DNA of 64,000 bases from Craterostigma plantagineum (GCA_027422505.1 JAPQWV010000304.1:62001-126000); one strand, 5' to 3'. Shown: positions 45,701 through 57,610, counted from the stretch's first letter. Translations and numbers: made by a program. Notes: a model not told the origin generated them from the letters alone.

Positions 45701-48023
45701 AGTATTTTCTTCTATTTGGTTCGAATGAGTCCAACCACTTCACACACTCATTAATATCTTGTTCATCGATCTCATTGATATCGTCTCGCACCAAACTGGA
45801 TTCCAATGGATCTTCCCTAGTAATATGCTTAGGCAGTAGATTTACATCTTCTACACGGAAACATTTATCGCTTTCATTGGGATACTTAATGGCATTAAAT
45901 ACATTAAATATAACTTCCTCTCCATTTACTCTGAGACGTAGTTCACCTGCATGAACATCAATTAATGCTCTCCCAGTTGCGAGGAAAGGTCTACCCAAGA
46001 TTATTGGTATGTCTTTGTCTTCTTCCATGTCAAGGACTATAAAATCTGCAGGGAATATAAACTTATCGACCTTGACTAAAACATCTTCAATGATACCTCG
46101 CGGATGTTTCAATGATCGATCTGCCAGTTGTAGTGTCACAGTCGTAGGGCTCGCTTCACCTAATCCAAGTTTTCTAAAAATGGATAGCGGCATTAGGTTA
46201 ATACTAGCGCCTAAATCACACAAAGCTCTTTCAAATACAGAGTTTCCTATTGTGCAAGGAATTGTAAAACTCCCAGGGTCTTTGAGTTTTGGTGGTAACT
46301 TCTTTTGTATAATGGCGCTACATTCTTCAGTAAGCGCTACAGTTTCATATTCTCCTAACTTTCTCTTCTTCGACAAGATATCCTTCATGAACTTTGCATA
46401 GCTGGGCATCTGTTCAAGCGCATCGGCAAAAGGAATATTGATGTGCAATCTTTTAAATATTTCAAGAAATTTAGAAAATTGTTGATCAAGCTTATTATTC
46501 TTGAGACGTTGTGGGAATGGAATTCGAGGCTTAGGTTCTTCAGAAGGTAGACACTTAAGCTCTACAGTTTCAACATTTTTCTCTTCAGATGTATCATTTT
46601 CTACTTCGGACGAGTTCACTTTCTTATTCTTGACTGGTGACTCCAATTCCTTGCCACTCCTTAGTGTTATCGCCTTGCAATGTTCTTTGCCTTCTCGCTT
46701 TGGATTAGCCTCTGAGTTACTAGGAAAAGATCCTAATGGCCTTTCACCTATGATCTCCGCCATTTGACTCACTTGAACTTCTAAGTTGCGGATTTGCGCT
46801 GATTGATTCTGCATGTTGGTTCTCATTTCGTTGATGAGTTGTGTCTGTGACGTAGCCATTTTCGCCAAGGCCTCTTCCCAGTTTGCTTTCTTCTCATTTG
46901 GCTGATGGTTATGTTCGGGTTGTAGAGAATTCTGATTATTCTTCCACGAAAAGTTTGGATGATTACGCCACCCTGGATTGTAGTTGTTTGAATAAGGATT
47001 GTTTGGTTGACGATTGTAGTTTCCAACAAATTGTGCTTGCTCCAATGATAATTGTTCTGTTGCTTGACATTCAGAACTCTGATGCGGTCCACCACAAAGA
47101 TTGCATTCAACACTAGGCAAGTGAACGGAATTGACTGAGGCCTGATTTGTCTGAAGTTGCTTTGTCAGATTCGCCACTTGAGCGACCAATTGAGCAATCG
47201 GATCATTCTTAACAATTGTTGTTGTGTTCCTTGCTCGCTCCATTGGCCATTGATAATTGTTATTGGCGACACTATCTATCAACTCGTACGCCTGATCAGC
47301 GGTTTTCTTCATGATTGTCCCTCCAGCAGAAGCGTCGATGACGGCTCTTTCAGCACTGCCTATAGCGTTGTAGAAGCTCAAGACTTGCTGCGATTTAGGT
47401 ATACCATGGTGCGGACACTTTCTCATGAGCTCCTTAAATCTGTCCCAAGATTCGTAAAGCGACTCGCCATCGATTAGAGTAAAGTGAGTGATCTCTTTGA
47501 GTATCTGCTGTTTCTTTGCAGGTGGAAAGAATCGGGCAAGGAATTTATTGGCGAGCATGTCCCATGTTGTAATTGAATTAGTTGGAAGGGAATTCAGCCA
47601 TGCCTTCCCTTTATCACGTAGAGTGAATGGGAACAGGCGCAGCCGTAATGCATCGTCTGAAACTCCATTATATTTGATAGTATCACAGATTTCCAAGAAG
47701 TTATCGATATGGGCGTTTGGATCTTCGCTCGGTAATCCATAAAATGGAATTTGTTGAATCATTTGAAAGGTTATCGGCTTAAGCTCAAAGTTATTCGGAG
47801 GAAGCGCTGGTCGCCTAATAGCAGATTGAGTGCCAACAAAGGGAGTTGCATATTCGCAGAGCGGCACATCATGATTTTCGTTATCCCCGTTATTGTTTTC
47901 GTTGTCAGCCATGGCTGATTGAGTTTGGTTAATTTCTTGCTTCTTCTTTTTCCGATTTTCCCGACAAGCTCGCTCGATCTCCGAATTTAAAGGAAGTAAG
48001 TTAGCACTCCCAAACTTTCGCAT
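42747..48023 (-). CDS. Athila/Gypsy gag-pol polyprotein
   Basis: A 1758-residue uninterrupted frame; M38 at 47912 ([10 protein letters not shown]) may be the real start. The gag region has [20 protein letters not shown] and a CCHC-like knuckle [13 protein letters not shown] near residues 312-324. The protease has [11 protein letters not shown] near 602, with the DLGAS variant usual in this clade. Reverse transcriptase shows [20 protein letters not shown] and the catalytic VFMDDFSV near 1037-1044. RNase H has [15 protein letters not shown] near 1189 and [11 protein letters not shown]. Integrase has an HHCC finger, then D at about 1467 (GIDFMGPF), D at about 1526 (LSDGGTHF) and E at about 1565 (NREIKQ), with the GPY/F-type RWSGPFTV near the end. 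All catalytic residues appear present, so it could be functional. Confidence 0.95.
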   Translation of the reverse strand: MRKFGSANLLPLNSEIERACRENRKKKKQEINQTQSAMADNENNNGDNENHDVPLCEYATPFVGTQSAIRRPALPPNNFELKPITFQMIQQIPFYGLPSEDPNAHIDNFLEICDTIKYNGVSDDALRLRLFPFTLRDKGKAWLNSLPTNSITTWDMLANKFLARFFPPAKKQQILKEITHFTLIDGESLYESWDRFKELMRKCPHHGIPKSQQVLSFYNAIGSAERAVIDASAGGTIMKKTADQAYELIDSVANNNYQWPMERARNTTTIVKNDPIAQLVAQVANLTKQLQTNQASVNSVHLPSVECNLCGGPHQSSECQATEQLSLEQAQFVGNYNRQPNNPYSNNYNPGWRNHPNFSWKNNQNSLQPEHNHQPNEKKANWEEALAKMATSQTQLINEMRTNMQNQSAQIRNLEVQVSQMAEIIGERPLGSFPSNSEANPKREGKEHCKAITLRSGKELESPVKNKKVNSSEVENDTSEEKNVETVELKCLPSEEPKPRIPFPQRLKNNKLDQQFSKFLEIFKRLHINIPFADALEQMPSYAKFMKDILSKKRKLGEYETVALTEECSAIIQKKLPPKLKDPGSFTIPCTIGNSVFERALCDLGASINLMPLSIFRKLGLGEASPTTVTLQLADRSLKHPRGIIEDVLVKVDKFIFPADFIVLDMEEDKDIPIILGRPFLATGRALIDVHAGELRLRVNGEEVIFNVFNAIKYPNESDKCFRVEDVNLLPKHITREDPLESSLVRDDINEIDEQDINECVKWLDSFEPNRRKYFEALGESPPRSMSSIEKPPLLELKSLPSHLRYAFLGESSTLPVIIASSLNDDEVEKLLRVLREFKAAIGWTLADIKGIRPSMCTHRIRLEDDAKPSVEPQRRLNPTMKDVVRKEILKWLDAGVIYPISDSSWVSPIHVVPKKGGVTVVKNENNELIPTRPVTGWRVCIDYRKLNKATCKDHFPLPFIDQMLDRLAGHDYYCFLDGYSGYNQIAIAPEDQEKTTFTCPYGTFAFRRMPFGLCNAPGTFQRCMMAIFSDMVEKTIEVFMDDFSVIGSSFDNCLDNLVLVLKRCEETNLVLNWEKCHFMVREGIVLGHKVSRKGIEVDRAKIETIEKLPPPSSVKGIRSFLGHAGFYRRFIKDFSKISKPLSSLLIQGVPFIFDATCEEAFSTIKEKLVSAPVVIAPDWDIPFELMCDASDYAVGAVLGQRKGKIFHTIYYASRTLNDAQLNYATTEKELLAIVFAFEKFRSYLIGNKVIVHTDHSAIKYLMEKKDAKPRLIRWVLLLQEFDVEIKDKKGTENLVADHLSRLELPEENESKKQTINDNFPDERLLAISQAPWYADFVNYLAAKIIPTELNYQGKKKFFADIKHYYWEDPYLYKHCADQVIRRCVSGEEAHDILRHCHALECGGHFGGNRTAAKVLQSGFYWPTLFKDAHAFVSACDRCQRTGNISRRDEMPLNTMLEVELFDVWGIDFMGPFPSSYGNEYILLAVDYVSKWVEAVATQKNDGKTVLNFIKKNIFTRFGTPRAILSDGGTHFCNKQFDALLSHYGVKHRTALAYHPQTNGQAEVSNREIKQILEKTVSISRKDWAKKIDDALWAYRTAFKTPIGMSPYKLVYGKACHLPVELEHKAYWAMKQLNMDMQAAGKKRLLQLNHMDEFRNEAYENAKIYKERTKAWHDRYIRRKEFVVGEQVLLFNSRLRLFPGKLKSRWSGPFTVTKVFPYGAVEINDPEKGTFKVNGQRLKPYINGEVDQEKTTVMLNTP

Positions 48024-48049
48024 AAACCGTTAAACACCTTAATGCGCTA

Positions 48050-48255
48050 ATAAAAATAAATATAATAAAAATAAAAATAATAATAATAGTAATTATAATA
48101 ATACTAGTAAATAATAATAATAATAATAATAGAAGTAATAATAAAAAACTAAAAATAATAATAATAATAATAAAAATAACAGTAGTAGTAGTAAAAATAA
48201 TAACAAAAATAACCGTAATAAAAATAATAATATTAATAGTAATAATATAATAAGT
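48050..48255. repeat. TAA-rich low-complexity leader tract
   Basis: About 200 bases made mainly of TAA/AATAAT repeats lie in the untranslated leader of the Athila element, between the primer binding site and the gag-pol frame. Confidence 0.85.
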
Positions 48256-48304
48256 TCAAAGTAAGACTAGAATTATTTGGTATCGATATTAGTAAAAAAC
48301 ACAG

Positions 48305-48322
48305 TCCCCGGCAACGGCGCCA
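48305..48322 (-). other. Athila primer binding site (tRNA-Asp type)
   Basis: The minus strand reads TGGCGCCGTTGCCGGGGA, six bases inside from the 5' LTR. This is the primer binding site I associate with Athila/Tat elements and it fixes the element's orientation. Confidence 0.85.
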
Positions 48323-48328
48323 AAAACT

Positions 48329-50161
48329 TGTTGCGAAAAATTCGTAGACACGCAAGTGTACGTATCGTTCTAACAAGTAATAGTGTACGTAAGTACGGAT
48401 ATCGAACCGAAAGGACTGTGTTACTAAGTACCGAAATTATATTAATTCTAATTTTATTTGAACAATCGCTAGTTGGTAGTTGATGAAACGATTAACGGAA
48501 AATGCGTAGATAAATAATAAAATGCGATAAAAAATGTAAACGACCAAATCAATAATGAAGCACGACGAAACGAATTTAATCAAAGATAAATCTGGGGACT
48601 CCGATTTCACCGATGACAATCATGCTATTAATTTCAGTTCTCGAAGGAATACTTAATCTTATGTTGACGATGGATTTTTCCGTTTTAATTATCAATCTAT
48701 CTCTAGCATCGATAACCTATTCTAACATGCGAATCCTACATCTCTGTCAAGATTTCTACACGTCGAACGCATTAAACTTAGAAAATCATAAATCATCGCA
48801 CTAGTCACGTAACTATCTCTAGCTTACGAATGTTCTAATGGTATCATAATCAGCGGACACGTTTAGATAATCACCTCTCAGTCTCATATCTAAACACCTA
48901 TTCATACGAAAGTTGATCAGAAACTCGTACGCATTAACAACAGATTATGATACTCAACATAATATTAAGGTCTTAATAGCAAACGAACTGAAAATCAATA
49001 GCGATTATGTCTGGCTACATCGTAACCCCAGATAACGGAATTAGAACATATTATATTTCGACAAAATGATCAAAATAAATAGGTTCATGATGAAAGATAT
49101 ATTAAGGACGAGAAAAACGTATCAAACTTGTCGTGCCGTTGTGTGCGTCCCCGTCTCTCCCGTGAGTGTCGTCTCCAAGGTCGAGGTTGCTCGTCTTACA
49201 TGCGCTGCTCCATCCAACGCTGTTGCTCGTTGCGTCTTTTCGTCGAACACGTGGTGGGCACAAGGAAGTTGCAACTGTGGACAAGATTCTCCCACTGCCC
49301 CTAGCTCGTGACTTGCTCCAGCTGAGGGTTGAACTTCTTTTCAACCTGTTAGAGAGGTTTGGCTGCCGAGGGGTTTCTTGCGTGAGAGAGAACCCAAGGT
49401 GACGTGGCGATGGCAGTGTGGAGTTGGTGCGTATCCTTCTGTTCAGCGTGAAGTCTTGAGGTGGATGAGGTGCGATGGTGTTCGGTTGGGTGGTGAGGTG
49501 TGTACTTGGGGACTGCCAAGTGAGAAGTGCTTACTTTCTGTGAGAGAGTTGAGAGCTGTGTGCGATGGATGGTGTATGTATGATGGCAGAATGAATATCA
49601 AAGCTAAGTTCTCTTAAGTCTCTTTTTGTATGTGAGGGTCTCTCACTGACGTGAATTGAGAAGTGGGATTTTTTTTGATTCCATGGGTGAGAGTCAAAAG
49701 TATAATTTGTCTTGTCTGCTTATTTTCCTCCCCAAAACACGTTGTCATCTTGTAATCGTTTAAGTAAACGATTTTATCAGACAAAGCCATGATTTTCCCT
49801 TGAGCTGATCTTTTTGATTTGTAGCCTTGAAAATCGCGTGTGTGCTTAGTCGTATAGATCAGCTCTTCTTTTTCTATCCTTGCGTACTTCGATGTTCACT
49901 GTCCTTATCATCAATTTGGGTGTGGTTTCAATCATGTAGTGTCTCTCTCTTTCCCTCCTTGTTTCTATCTAAAAATGGACCGACTCTTTTGGGCTCATTT
50001 TGGCATGGGCTATTTTTTCAGCCCAAATTGCGCTCTTTTTGCTGTTACCTGTAACATATGAAAAGTAACGCACAATAGGATATTTCCTGACATTTAGACA
50101 TATAACGATGGAATTACACAATTTTTCGGGTCTAAAATGTTCATAAAATCCTAACTTATCA
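48329..50161 (-). repeat. Athila 5' LTR (element sense), 1833 bp
   Basis: It is nearly identical to the LTR at 39218-41051. It directly abuts the interrupted LEA codon region and lies about 700 bp from the presumed FAD2 transcription start. Confidence 0.95.
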
Positions 50162-50456
50162 GCGCGCCTCCTGCTTCTGCAGCTCCGCCTCTTGGAACTT
50201 CTGTTCTCTCTTCTCGGTGGCCATCTCTTTCTGGAGAGGGTCGCGAGTGGTCATCTTCTCCGCCTTCTCTTGCAAGGCGGCCTTGGTCTTCTCCTTTCCC
50301 GAAATTGCCGAGGCCGCCACGTTCATAGCTGATTCCTTAGCCGACTGCATATTTTTGGGACGAATGATTGGATCGATTTCGGACGATGTTCTTAATCTTT
50401 GATTTTCGTGTGTTACGTCGGATGGAGTTGGATAAAACGCCGATGGCCTGAAAGGG

Positions 50457-50463
50457 TATATAT
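50457..50463 (-). promoter_or_regulatory. TATA box of the LEA gene
   Basis: Minus-strand ATATATA about 107 bases upstream of the LEA start codon, in the right place for a leader of about 75 bases. Confidence 0.6.
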
Positions 50464-50490
50464 CGGGCCAAGTTCCATGCCGGTGAGAAG

Positions 50491-50500
50491 ACACGTGGCA
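50491..50500. promoter_or_regulatory. ABRE / G-box
   Basis: ACACGTGGCA contains the palindromic G-box CACGTG and the abscisic-acid response element core ACGTGGC. It lies about 30 bases upstream of the LEA TATA box, the expected arrangement for an ABA-induced LEA gene. Because the core is palindromic it could also act on FAD2 in the opposite direction. Confidence 0.6.
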
Positions 50501-50839
50501 GGCAAAAAACGAATCGTCGCTCCTATCTGAGGACAAGTGTTCCACAGGTGGCAACTGCTTAACGTCCTGCTTGAAGATGACGATGATCTCAAAAGCTTTT
50601 AATTTAAGGTTGCGTAAATCTCAATCTAATTTTGATTTGGGCCTTTTTGGAGGCCCATCTCAAAATAAGGCCCAATGAGCCCCGAAATTGACGTTACGGT
50701 CCTGCAATTTTTTTTCCCTAACCAATTACTAAAGAATTACCGTACGAGAAAAAGGAAAAAAAAAGAGCAAGAATAGCGTGGGGCCTACAATGTTGGGGTG
50801 GTAGAGTGGGGCCCGCCGCTTTGGTAGGAGGACAAATAT

Positions 50840-51959
50840 CATGGTACGAAGAATTCATAAATAGCTAAACGCCGAAAACGCTCATAACCTATACGCTCTC
50901 CGTTATTGCAGCGACTGCAAGTCTAGCTAGGGCCGTTCAGCTGAAGAACGCCCACCGCGGTGCAGAGGACGAAGGGTATAGAAATCGAGGTACTGAAACT
51001 GATTGTGTATTTTCTTGCTACGGATCTGTGTTTTTTTTTTACCTGGACTGCGGTTTATCACCACGGAAATGTTGGTTAACTGCAATGCGATTTGCTTTTT
51101 CAAATGATCTGAGATTCTTCAAATGATATTTCCTCGACGATTTCGAGTTTTACTTGTTTTAGAGTATGAAGCTGAACAACCAGATCTCGTGCATTTTTTT
51201 ATTGGGCTGTGTCTATTTTGTTCGAGACAAATGTGTGTTATTCTAGAGTGTGTGAATAAAAAATTGATGTTAGGTGCCTATCTGTAAGATCAAATGATTT
51301 TTGTGCTTCTCGAGATTCACCAGCCAAATCTGAGAAACATTTAAGTATTACACACTTGCGAGATCTGTAATTGTTTTCCCTAGTTTGACTGCTACCGTTG
51401 TCGGCGGTTGGCCGAGATAATTAACCGGCGTGGCTTAGCATGTCGGAGAACATATTCAGGGGAATCTCCTTTTGTTTGTGCTTTATTCTCTCTTCTTGAG
51501 ATCTCACCTTATAGTTTTGTTTTTGGTGAATATAACGCCGAAGTCTTTTACTGCAATAAAAAATTCGGTGAGATATTTTCATGAAGGGGGCATCTAGTCA
51601 GCACTCTTGGCTTTATACATACAGCTATTAACATCACTAACTATTAAACCGACGTCTTTATGCGGCTGCCATTTTAATAATCGTAATCATCAGTTTCCTC
51701 TCAACCATTTGCACATATAGTATATAGCTTGTCCTATATCAAGACTTTTGTGTATTGACTCAACTTGCTTCCTTGCTTGCTTCACTCATGACTTTTATTT
51801 TTCACGCGTCCAATTTGCCCACTTTTAAAAGTAAACTTTTTCATTACCACCGTCTGCAGACCTTAACTGTATAAATACAGCCTGCATTGAACGATCAAAC
51901 AGGGCAAGAGTCTACTCTTTAAATCGCTCATCCTCCCCTGTTTCGCAGGTTGCTGAACA
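50840..51959 (+). promoter_or_regulatory. FAD2 core promoter and leader with 959-bp intron
   Basis: A TATA-like CATAAATAG lies at 50856-50864. A leader exon probably runs from about 50890 to 50989, where GAG|GTACTG is a donor. The acceptor TTTCGCAG ends at 51948, eleven bases before the start codon. A single long intron in the 5' untranslated leader is a well-known feature of plant FAD2 genes, where it boosts expression. The transcription start is inferred. Confidence 0.7.
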
Positions 51960-53132
51960 ATGGGCGCTGGAGGCCGAGCATCACCTGCCCTAAAATCCGA
52001 TGGCAAGAAGAACAACCCATCTCCCTCGCCGAAGCCCAACGTCCTAAACCGAGTTCCCCACAGCAAGCCTCCCTTCTCCGTAGGCGAGCTCAAGAAAGCG
52101 ATCCCTCCCCATTGCTTCAAGCGATCAATCCCTCGTTCGTTCTCCTACGTAGCCATCGACCTAGCCATCGCCTCAGCCTTCTGCTACATAGCCAACAACT
52201 ACTTCACCCACCTGCCAAACAACCTATCCACCCTCGCCTGGCCCTTGTACTGGCTATGCCAGGGCAGCGTCCTGACCGGCGTATGGGTCATAGCCCACGA
52301 GTGCGGCCACCACGCCTTCAGCGACTACCAATGGCTCGACGACACGGTGGGCCTAATCCTCCACTCGGCCCTCCTCGTCCCTTACTTCTCATGGAAGTAC
52401 AGCCACCGCCGCCACCACTCAAACACTGGCTCCATGGACAGGGACGAAGTCTTCGTCCCCAAAACCAAGGCAGAAACTCGCTGGTTCGCGAAGTACATGA
52501 ACAACCCGCCGGGCAGGGTACTAATCCTCTTAGTGCAGCTGACCCTCGGCTGGCCGCTCTACCTAATGTTCAACGCCTCGGGCAGGAAATACGAGCGCTT
52601 CGCGTGCCACTACGACCCAAAGAGCCCCATCTACTCGGACCGCGAAAGGGCTCAGATTGTGCTCTCGGACGCAGGCGTGCTCGCGGTGGCTTACGGGCTT
52701 TACCGCCTTGCCCTAGCCAAGGGGTTTTCTTGGGTGGTTTGCGTTTACGGTGTGCCTTTGCTTGTGGTCAATGGGTTCCTTGTGCTGATAACTTATCTGC
52801 AGCACACTCACCCTTCTCTGCCCCACTATGGCTCGTCTGAGTGGGATTGGCTGAGGGGGGCGTTGGCCACCGTGGATAGGGACTATGGTGTTCTTAATAA
52901 GGTGTTCCATAACATTACGGATACGCACGTGGCCCACCATTTGTTCTCGACGATGCCTCACTACCATGCGATGGAGGCTACGAAGGCGATTAGGCCGATA
53001 TTGGGCGAGTATTATCAGTTCGATGGGACGCCGATATTTAAAGCTATGTGGAGAGAGGCGAAGGAGTGCGTTTACGTTGAGGCTGATGAAGGGAAGGAGA
53101 AGGGTGTTTTCTGGTACAACAATGAGCTTTAG
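51960..53132 (+). CDS. FAD2: FAD2, microsomal omega-6 (delta-12) oleate desaturase
   Basis: Endoplasmic-reticulum di-iron desaturase that turns oleate into linoleate on phosphatidylcholine, using cytochrome b5. The 390-residue frame is a single exon, usual for FAD2 (383 in Arabidopsis). The three histidine boxes are intact: HECGHH at 113-118, HRRHH at 149-153 and HVAHH at 323-327. Hydrophobic blocks fit four transmembrane passes. The signature [20 protein letters not shown] and [12 protein letters not shown] segments match FAD2 rather than the plastid FAD6. The C-terminus WYNNEL differs from the common YNNKL retrieval motif by one residue. It contains none of the box changes known from FAD2-related hydroxylases or conjugases, so plain desaturase is the best call. 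Codons are rich in C and G in the 5' half. Confidence 0.96.
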   Translation: MGAGGRASPALKSDGKKNNPSPSPKPNVLNRVPHSKPPFSVGELKKAIPPHCFKRSIPRSFSYVAIDLAIASAFCYIANNYFTHLPNNLSTLAWPLYWLCQGSVLTGVWVIAHECGHHAFSDYQWLDDTVGLILHSALLVPYFSWKYSHRRHHSNTGSMDRDEVFVPKTKAETRWFAKYMNNPPGRVLILLVQLTLGWPLYLMFNASGRKYERFACHYDPKSPIYSDRERAQIVLSDAGVLAVAYGLYRLALAKGFSWVVCVYGVPLLVVNGFLVLITYLQHTHPSLPHYGSSEWDWLRGALATVDRDYGVLNKVFHNITDTHVAHHLFSTMPHYHAMEATKAIRPILGEYYQFDGTPIFKAMWREAKECVYVEADEGKEKGVFWYNNEL

Positions 53133-54585
53133 AGTTGAAGTGATGTTATAGGGAGTGAGTGAGTGAGTCAATTTGAGCGTTGTTGTAGGAGTTTTTTTTT
53201 GCTTTTCATAAAATTCCCCAGTTGGATGGACGCTTTGTGATTGAGATGGGATGTGATTTGCGTCGCTTTGATTGAATGAGACATTTTGGAGTAATAAGAC
53301 GTGATTATTATTGATAATTGATATTGCTTGCTCAGTCACACGAAAACAAAGAACTTGCTAAATGCCCATTTGTCTGTGAGGGAGGGTCATTACTCATATT
53401 TGTGGGCTTAAAATTCATGAAATAAAATGCCCATTATATGAAAATCTAAAACCCACTGGACCGTTTTTGAAATGGGCCCGTAGACTAAAAGTCCAAGTAT
53501 GTGAGTTATTTCAAATCTAAATCCAATTACCGAGTTACTATTCTAAAAGGCAAGTAATAATAATACATTAACATGGTCGATGAAATACTTTATGAACATC
53601 TACGAAGCATAGCTAGTTTATTTAATCATTTTCATCAGAAAGCTTATTTGTTTTATTTTTTTTATACTTTTTTTGTTTCATTACTTAAATATCCACATAA
53701 AAAGGAGAAGCCAGCTAAATCCACCATCCATCAATGTGATGGCGTCGTGGGAGCCACGCACGATCCACCATCGCGAATCATCATGGCATGGCATGGCATC
53801 TTTCGATCTACATTTGCCATAAATTTGAGGTTCATTTCGCCTTAATTTCATCTGAGGCTGAGTTTCAATTTCTCTATTTTTAAACGATACTCGCGGGTAG
53901 TCATATCAAAGGCCACGCAGACGCAACTATCTATCTATTGTTTGTCAGAGAGTTGCGAGGCAAATTTCACAAACGCGAACGTCCCATTTCTCAACAGATC
54001 TTCAAAGGTCCGATTTTTTCTTACATCTATCGAATGGATCGATATCTGCGATCATTCGTTAATCTATTGATCTTGTATTTATCCGGCGTCTTTTCGCGGG
54101 ATCTAGCTGTTTCTTTTTCTATTTTCTTTTGCTGAATATCAAATATTGGTAGATGAGTCTGTGGAAAAGTAGAAGCTGGGCTCACCTCACCAGTGATGTG
54201 TTCTCCGTTCAAATTTTTTTTATTTCAACGCGTACGGAAACTCGGGAAAGCTAATGTCTGCGTCCAGATTTAGCTGGGAGAGATTTTCATGTGCTGTTCG
54301 TTTTTCTTCTTCTGTGGAATTTGTATATGTGATTTTGGATATGGTATCGTTTAATGTGAAACATGCAAGAAACTGGGTTCATCTTGCGTATCTGCATTGG
54401 ATCTTGATCTATCGTATCGATTGAGCACTCCGTTCATTATTTTGGGAGGGAACAAATAATCGGGCGGCACTGAGCTCATGCTCATGCATTCAGATGAAAT
54501 AATCAACACAGATTAGTGTTATGTGATATTTCTGGCGAAAATGAAAAACTCACATGTCTTACTCTTTCACAGAAAACGTTAATAG
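53133..54585. other. FAD2 3' flank and actin leader
   Basis: About 1.45 kb. The left 250 bases are the FAD2 3' untranslated region. From about 53940 a leader exon of the actin gene is likely, with a donor after TCTTCAAAG at 54007 and an acceptor ending at 54572, 13 bases before the start codon. A leader intron is usual in plant actin genes. No other gene is seen. Confidence 0.5.
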
Positions 54586-56012
54586 ATGGCAGAAGGTGAA
54601 GATATCCAGCCCCTTGTTTGCGACAATGGAACTGGGATGGTCAAGGTAAAACATATCTTACACAGTGGACCTATAAAATCATTTGATTCCCTATGTCTTC
54701 ATTCGTTTGTATGGCGTTCTCAGGCTGGTTTCGCCGGAGATGACGCTCCAAGGGCTGTCTTCCCAAGCATAGTGGGACGCCCACGACACACGGGCGTGAT
54801 GGTTGGCATGGGCCAAAAGGACGCTTACGTAGGCGACGAGGCTCAGTCGAAGAGAGGCATCTTAACCCTAAAATACCCCATTGAGCATGGAATCGTCAGC
54901 AACTGGGACGATATGGAGAAGATATGGCACCACACTTTCTACAACGAACTCCGCGTGGCGCCAGAAGAGCACCCAATCCTCCTAACCGAAGCTCCTCTCA
55001 ATCCCAAGGCTAACCGTGAGAAGATGACTCAAATTATGTTCGAAACCTTCAACACCCCAGCCATGTACGTCGCCATTCAGGCCGTTCTTTCCCTTTACGC
55101 AAGTGGTCGGACGACTGGTGAGGAGGACAGAGATTCACATATTTTTTTTTTGCAATTCTTCGAATGCTGATTTTGTGTGTTGTTCCTAACTTGGGTGGGT
55201 TCTTTCTGTTATAAGGTATTGTTCTTGATTCTGGGGATGGTGTCAGCCATACTGTTCCAATCTATGAGGGTTACGCTCTCCCTCACGCCATTCTCCGTCT
55301 AGATTTAGCTGGGCGCGATCTCACCGACTATCTCATGAAGATACTCACCGAGCGTGGATACTCCTTCACCACTTCAGCAGAGCGTGAAATCGTTAGGGAC
55401 ATCAAAGAGAAGCTTGCCTACATTGCCCTTGATTACGAACAAGAGCTTGAGACATCAAAGACGAGCTCTGCTGTGGAGAAGAACTACGAACTGCCCGACG
55501 GGCAGGTTATTACCATTGGAGCTGAGAGGTTTCGTTGCCCTGAGGTTCTATTCCAGCCATCTTTGGTTGGTATGGAAGCTGCTGGGATTCATGAGACGAC
55601 GTACAATTCTATCATGAAGTGCGACGTTGATATACGAAAGGATCTTTACGGCAACATTGTTCTAAGTGGTGGCACAACCATGTTCCCGGGATTGCTGATA
55701 GGATGAGCAAGGAGATTACTGCTCTTGCGCCGAGCAGCATGAAGATTAAGGTTGTTGCCCCGCCCGAGAGGAAGTACAGCGTGTGGATTGGTGGTTCGAT
55801 TCTTGCCTCTCTCAGCACTTTCCAGCAGGTAAATCTGAACTTAAATAATCCTCTTCTGAAATATAGCATTAGTCAATTTACAAAGGAAAAATCAATTTTT
55901 CTAACTGGTAAATGGCTCTTGCTCCTCTGTTTTTTGTTTTCCTCAGATGTGGATAGCCAAAGCAGAGTATGATGAATCTGGCCCTTCCATTGTCCACAGA
56001 AAGTGCTTCTAA
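54586..56012 (+). CDS. Actin gene with a one-base frameshift in exon 3
   Basis: Cytoskeletal actin. Exons 54586-54645, 54724-55117, 55216-55828 and 55947-56012 have the three conserved plant actin intron positions (after codon 20, within G at GRTTG, and at QQ|MW). The sequence is essentially identical in pattern to plant actins throughout, from [20 protein letters not shown] to VHRKCF. At about 55691 one A is missing in the conserved PGIADRM segment, so the frame hits a stop at 55704-55706 and would lose the last quarter of the protein. Allowing for that base, the length is 377 residues, exactly the family's. Nothing else is degraded, so this is a very recent mutation or a sequence error. As read, the truncated product would lack part of the nucleotide cleft. 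Confidence 0.9.
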
Positions 56013-56423
56013 GAGAAGCCAAAGCCAGAAAAAGCTGTTGTTGGTGATGATGTATTTAACATTATTGCAGAAGCTGCTGCCTTATTTGCTTCATTTATCA
56101 TATATTTTATCTTTTTTTATTCCAATGTCTTGGTCTCACTCAGTTCAGATTTTGGTGAGTTGGTTGATTATCATGAGACTTCTGCCAAGTTTTCGTATGA
56201 TATGCCTAAGATTGTAATGAATAAAATTTTCTTTTCATTGTATTGGGCCGTTCTTGGGCTTAACGAGGTTTTCTTGGTCGGTCTTTATGGGCCTAACGTC
56301 TTATGGGTCGGATCAACCCAAACCGCCTGATTGCCACGTCATAGTGAATCTAAGATATTTAAATCACTTGACAATTTGATGTCTGGTCCCAACATAAGTT
56401 TCATTTATGTTTCAGACAGTTTT
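56013..56423. other. Actin 3' flank
   Basis: Probable actin 3' untranslated region and intergenic DNA. No gene is seen. Confidence 0.5.
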
Positions 56424-56554
56424 CATAAAATTTTTAATTTTAAGGACCCGATTTCTGCAGTACCACTTCATTGTGTTTCCAGTACCAGTTCATTGTTATG
56501 CAGTCCAATGAAGTGATACTGCAGAATCTGGTCCTTAAAATTAAAAATTTTATG
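56424..56554. mobile_element. Hairpin MITE or foldback element
   Basis: CATAAAATTTTTAATTTTAA at the left is the exact inverse of TTAAAATTAAAAATTTTATG at the right. The arms go on through GGACC, TTCTGCAGTA and CACTTCATTG with few mismatches, giving a stem of about 50 bp around a short loop. There is no coding capacity. It resembles a MITE or a hairpin small-RNA precursor; its family is unknown. Confidence 0.6.
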
Positions 56555-56760
56555 ATAGGGGCTGAATCCAATTATTAAACTAAAATGAGAACTGAATCAT
56601 AATTAACACTTCAAACAAAAGAGAACAAAATTACAAGATAAACGATTACTTTGAATCAAGTAGTATGATTGCAATTGCAATAGATATTTTTATCATCGTC
56701 ATCATCATCTTATCTTTTTGTCTATTCGAGGACGATTGAACCAAAAAGCATAATAGAACC
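56555..56760. promoter_or_regulatory. Leader/promoter of the WCRKC gene
   Basis: About 200 AT-rich bases before the start codon of the thioredoxin-like gene, presumed promoter and leader. No specific element is called. Confidence 0.35.

Positions 56761-57610
<850 letters not shown>

Larger units (their letters stand above)
39218..50161 (-). mobile_element. Athila-type Gypsy LTR retrotransposon, nearly intact
   Basis: A 10.9-kb element on the minus strand inside the LEA coding sequence. LTRs at 39218-41051 (1834 bp) and 48329-50161 (1833 bp) begin TG and end CA. By eye the only difference is one T in a T-run near 40232. The flanks carry the 5-bp target duplication GCGCG (39213-39217 and 50162-50166). 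The minus strand shows a primer binding site TGGCGCCGTTGCCGGGGA (48305-48322), as reported for Athila elements with tRNA-Asp, and a polypurine tract TTTGGGGGTTGT next to the left LTR. The single gag-pol frame is open from end to end. There is no long env-like frame between pol and the 3' LTR. LTR identity implies very recent insertion. Confidence 0.95.
38982..50350 (-). pseudogene. Group 4 LEA protein gene, split by an Athila insertion
   Basis: Late embryogenesis abundant protein of the LEA_1 (D-113, LEA4-5-like) family, a disordered desiccation protectant. The 5' part is 50350-50162 and starts [20 protein letters not shown] with an amphipathic-helix pattern ([21 protein letters not shown]). 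The 3' part is 39217-38982 and has the glycine/threonine-rich tail (MFGTTGTTATTGAPGHTGMG, ending GYGAGGAI). Between them lies a 10,944-bp LTR element. The two parts share GCGCG, the target duplication. If the element and one duplicate were removed, the frame would be continuous and encode 139 residues, so nothing else is broken. A message reading into the LTR would give only about 63 LEA residues before unrelated sequence. The TATA box and ABRE upstream remain intact. Confidence 0.9.

Noticed and set aside
46823..47113. Short frames antisense to or out of frame with gag-pol
   Set aside because: Shadows of the Athila polyprotein; they have no independent support.
48050..48255. TAA-rich stretch as a possible CRISPR-like or satellite array
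   Set aside because: It is irregular AT-rich low-complexity sequence with no repeat-spacer structure and lies in a retrotransposon leader.
51950..52840. 296-residue frame overlapping FAD2 in another frame
   Set aside because: A GC-rich shadow of the real FAD2 coding sequence, made of Pro/Arg/His-rich low-complexity translation without domains.
52713..53339. 208-residue minus-strand frame over the FAD2 3' half
   Set aside because: Antisense shadow of FAD2; it has no motif of its own.
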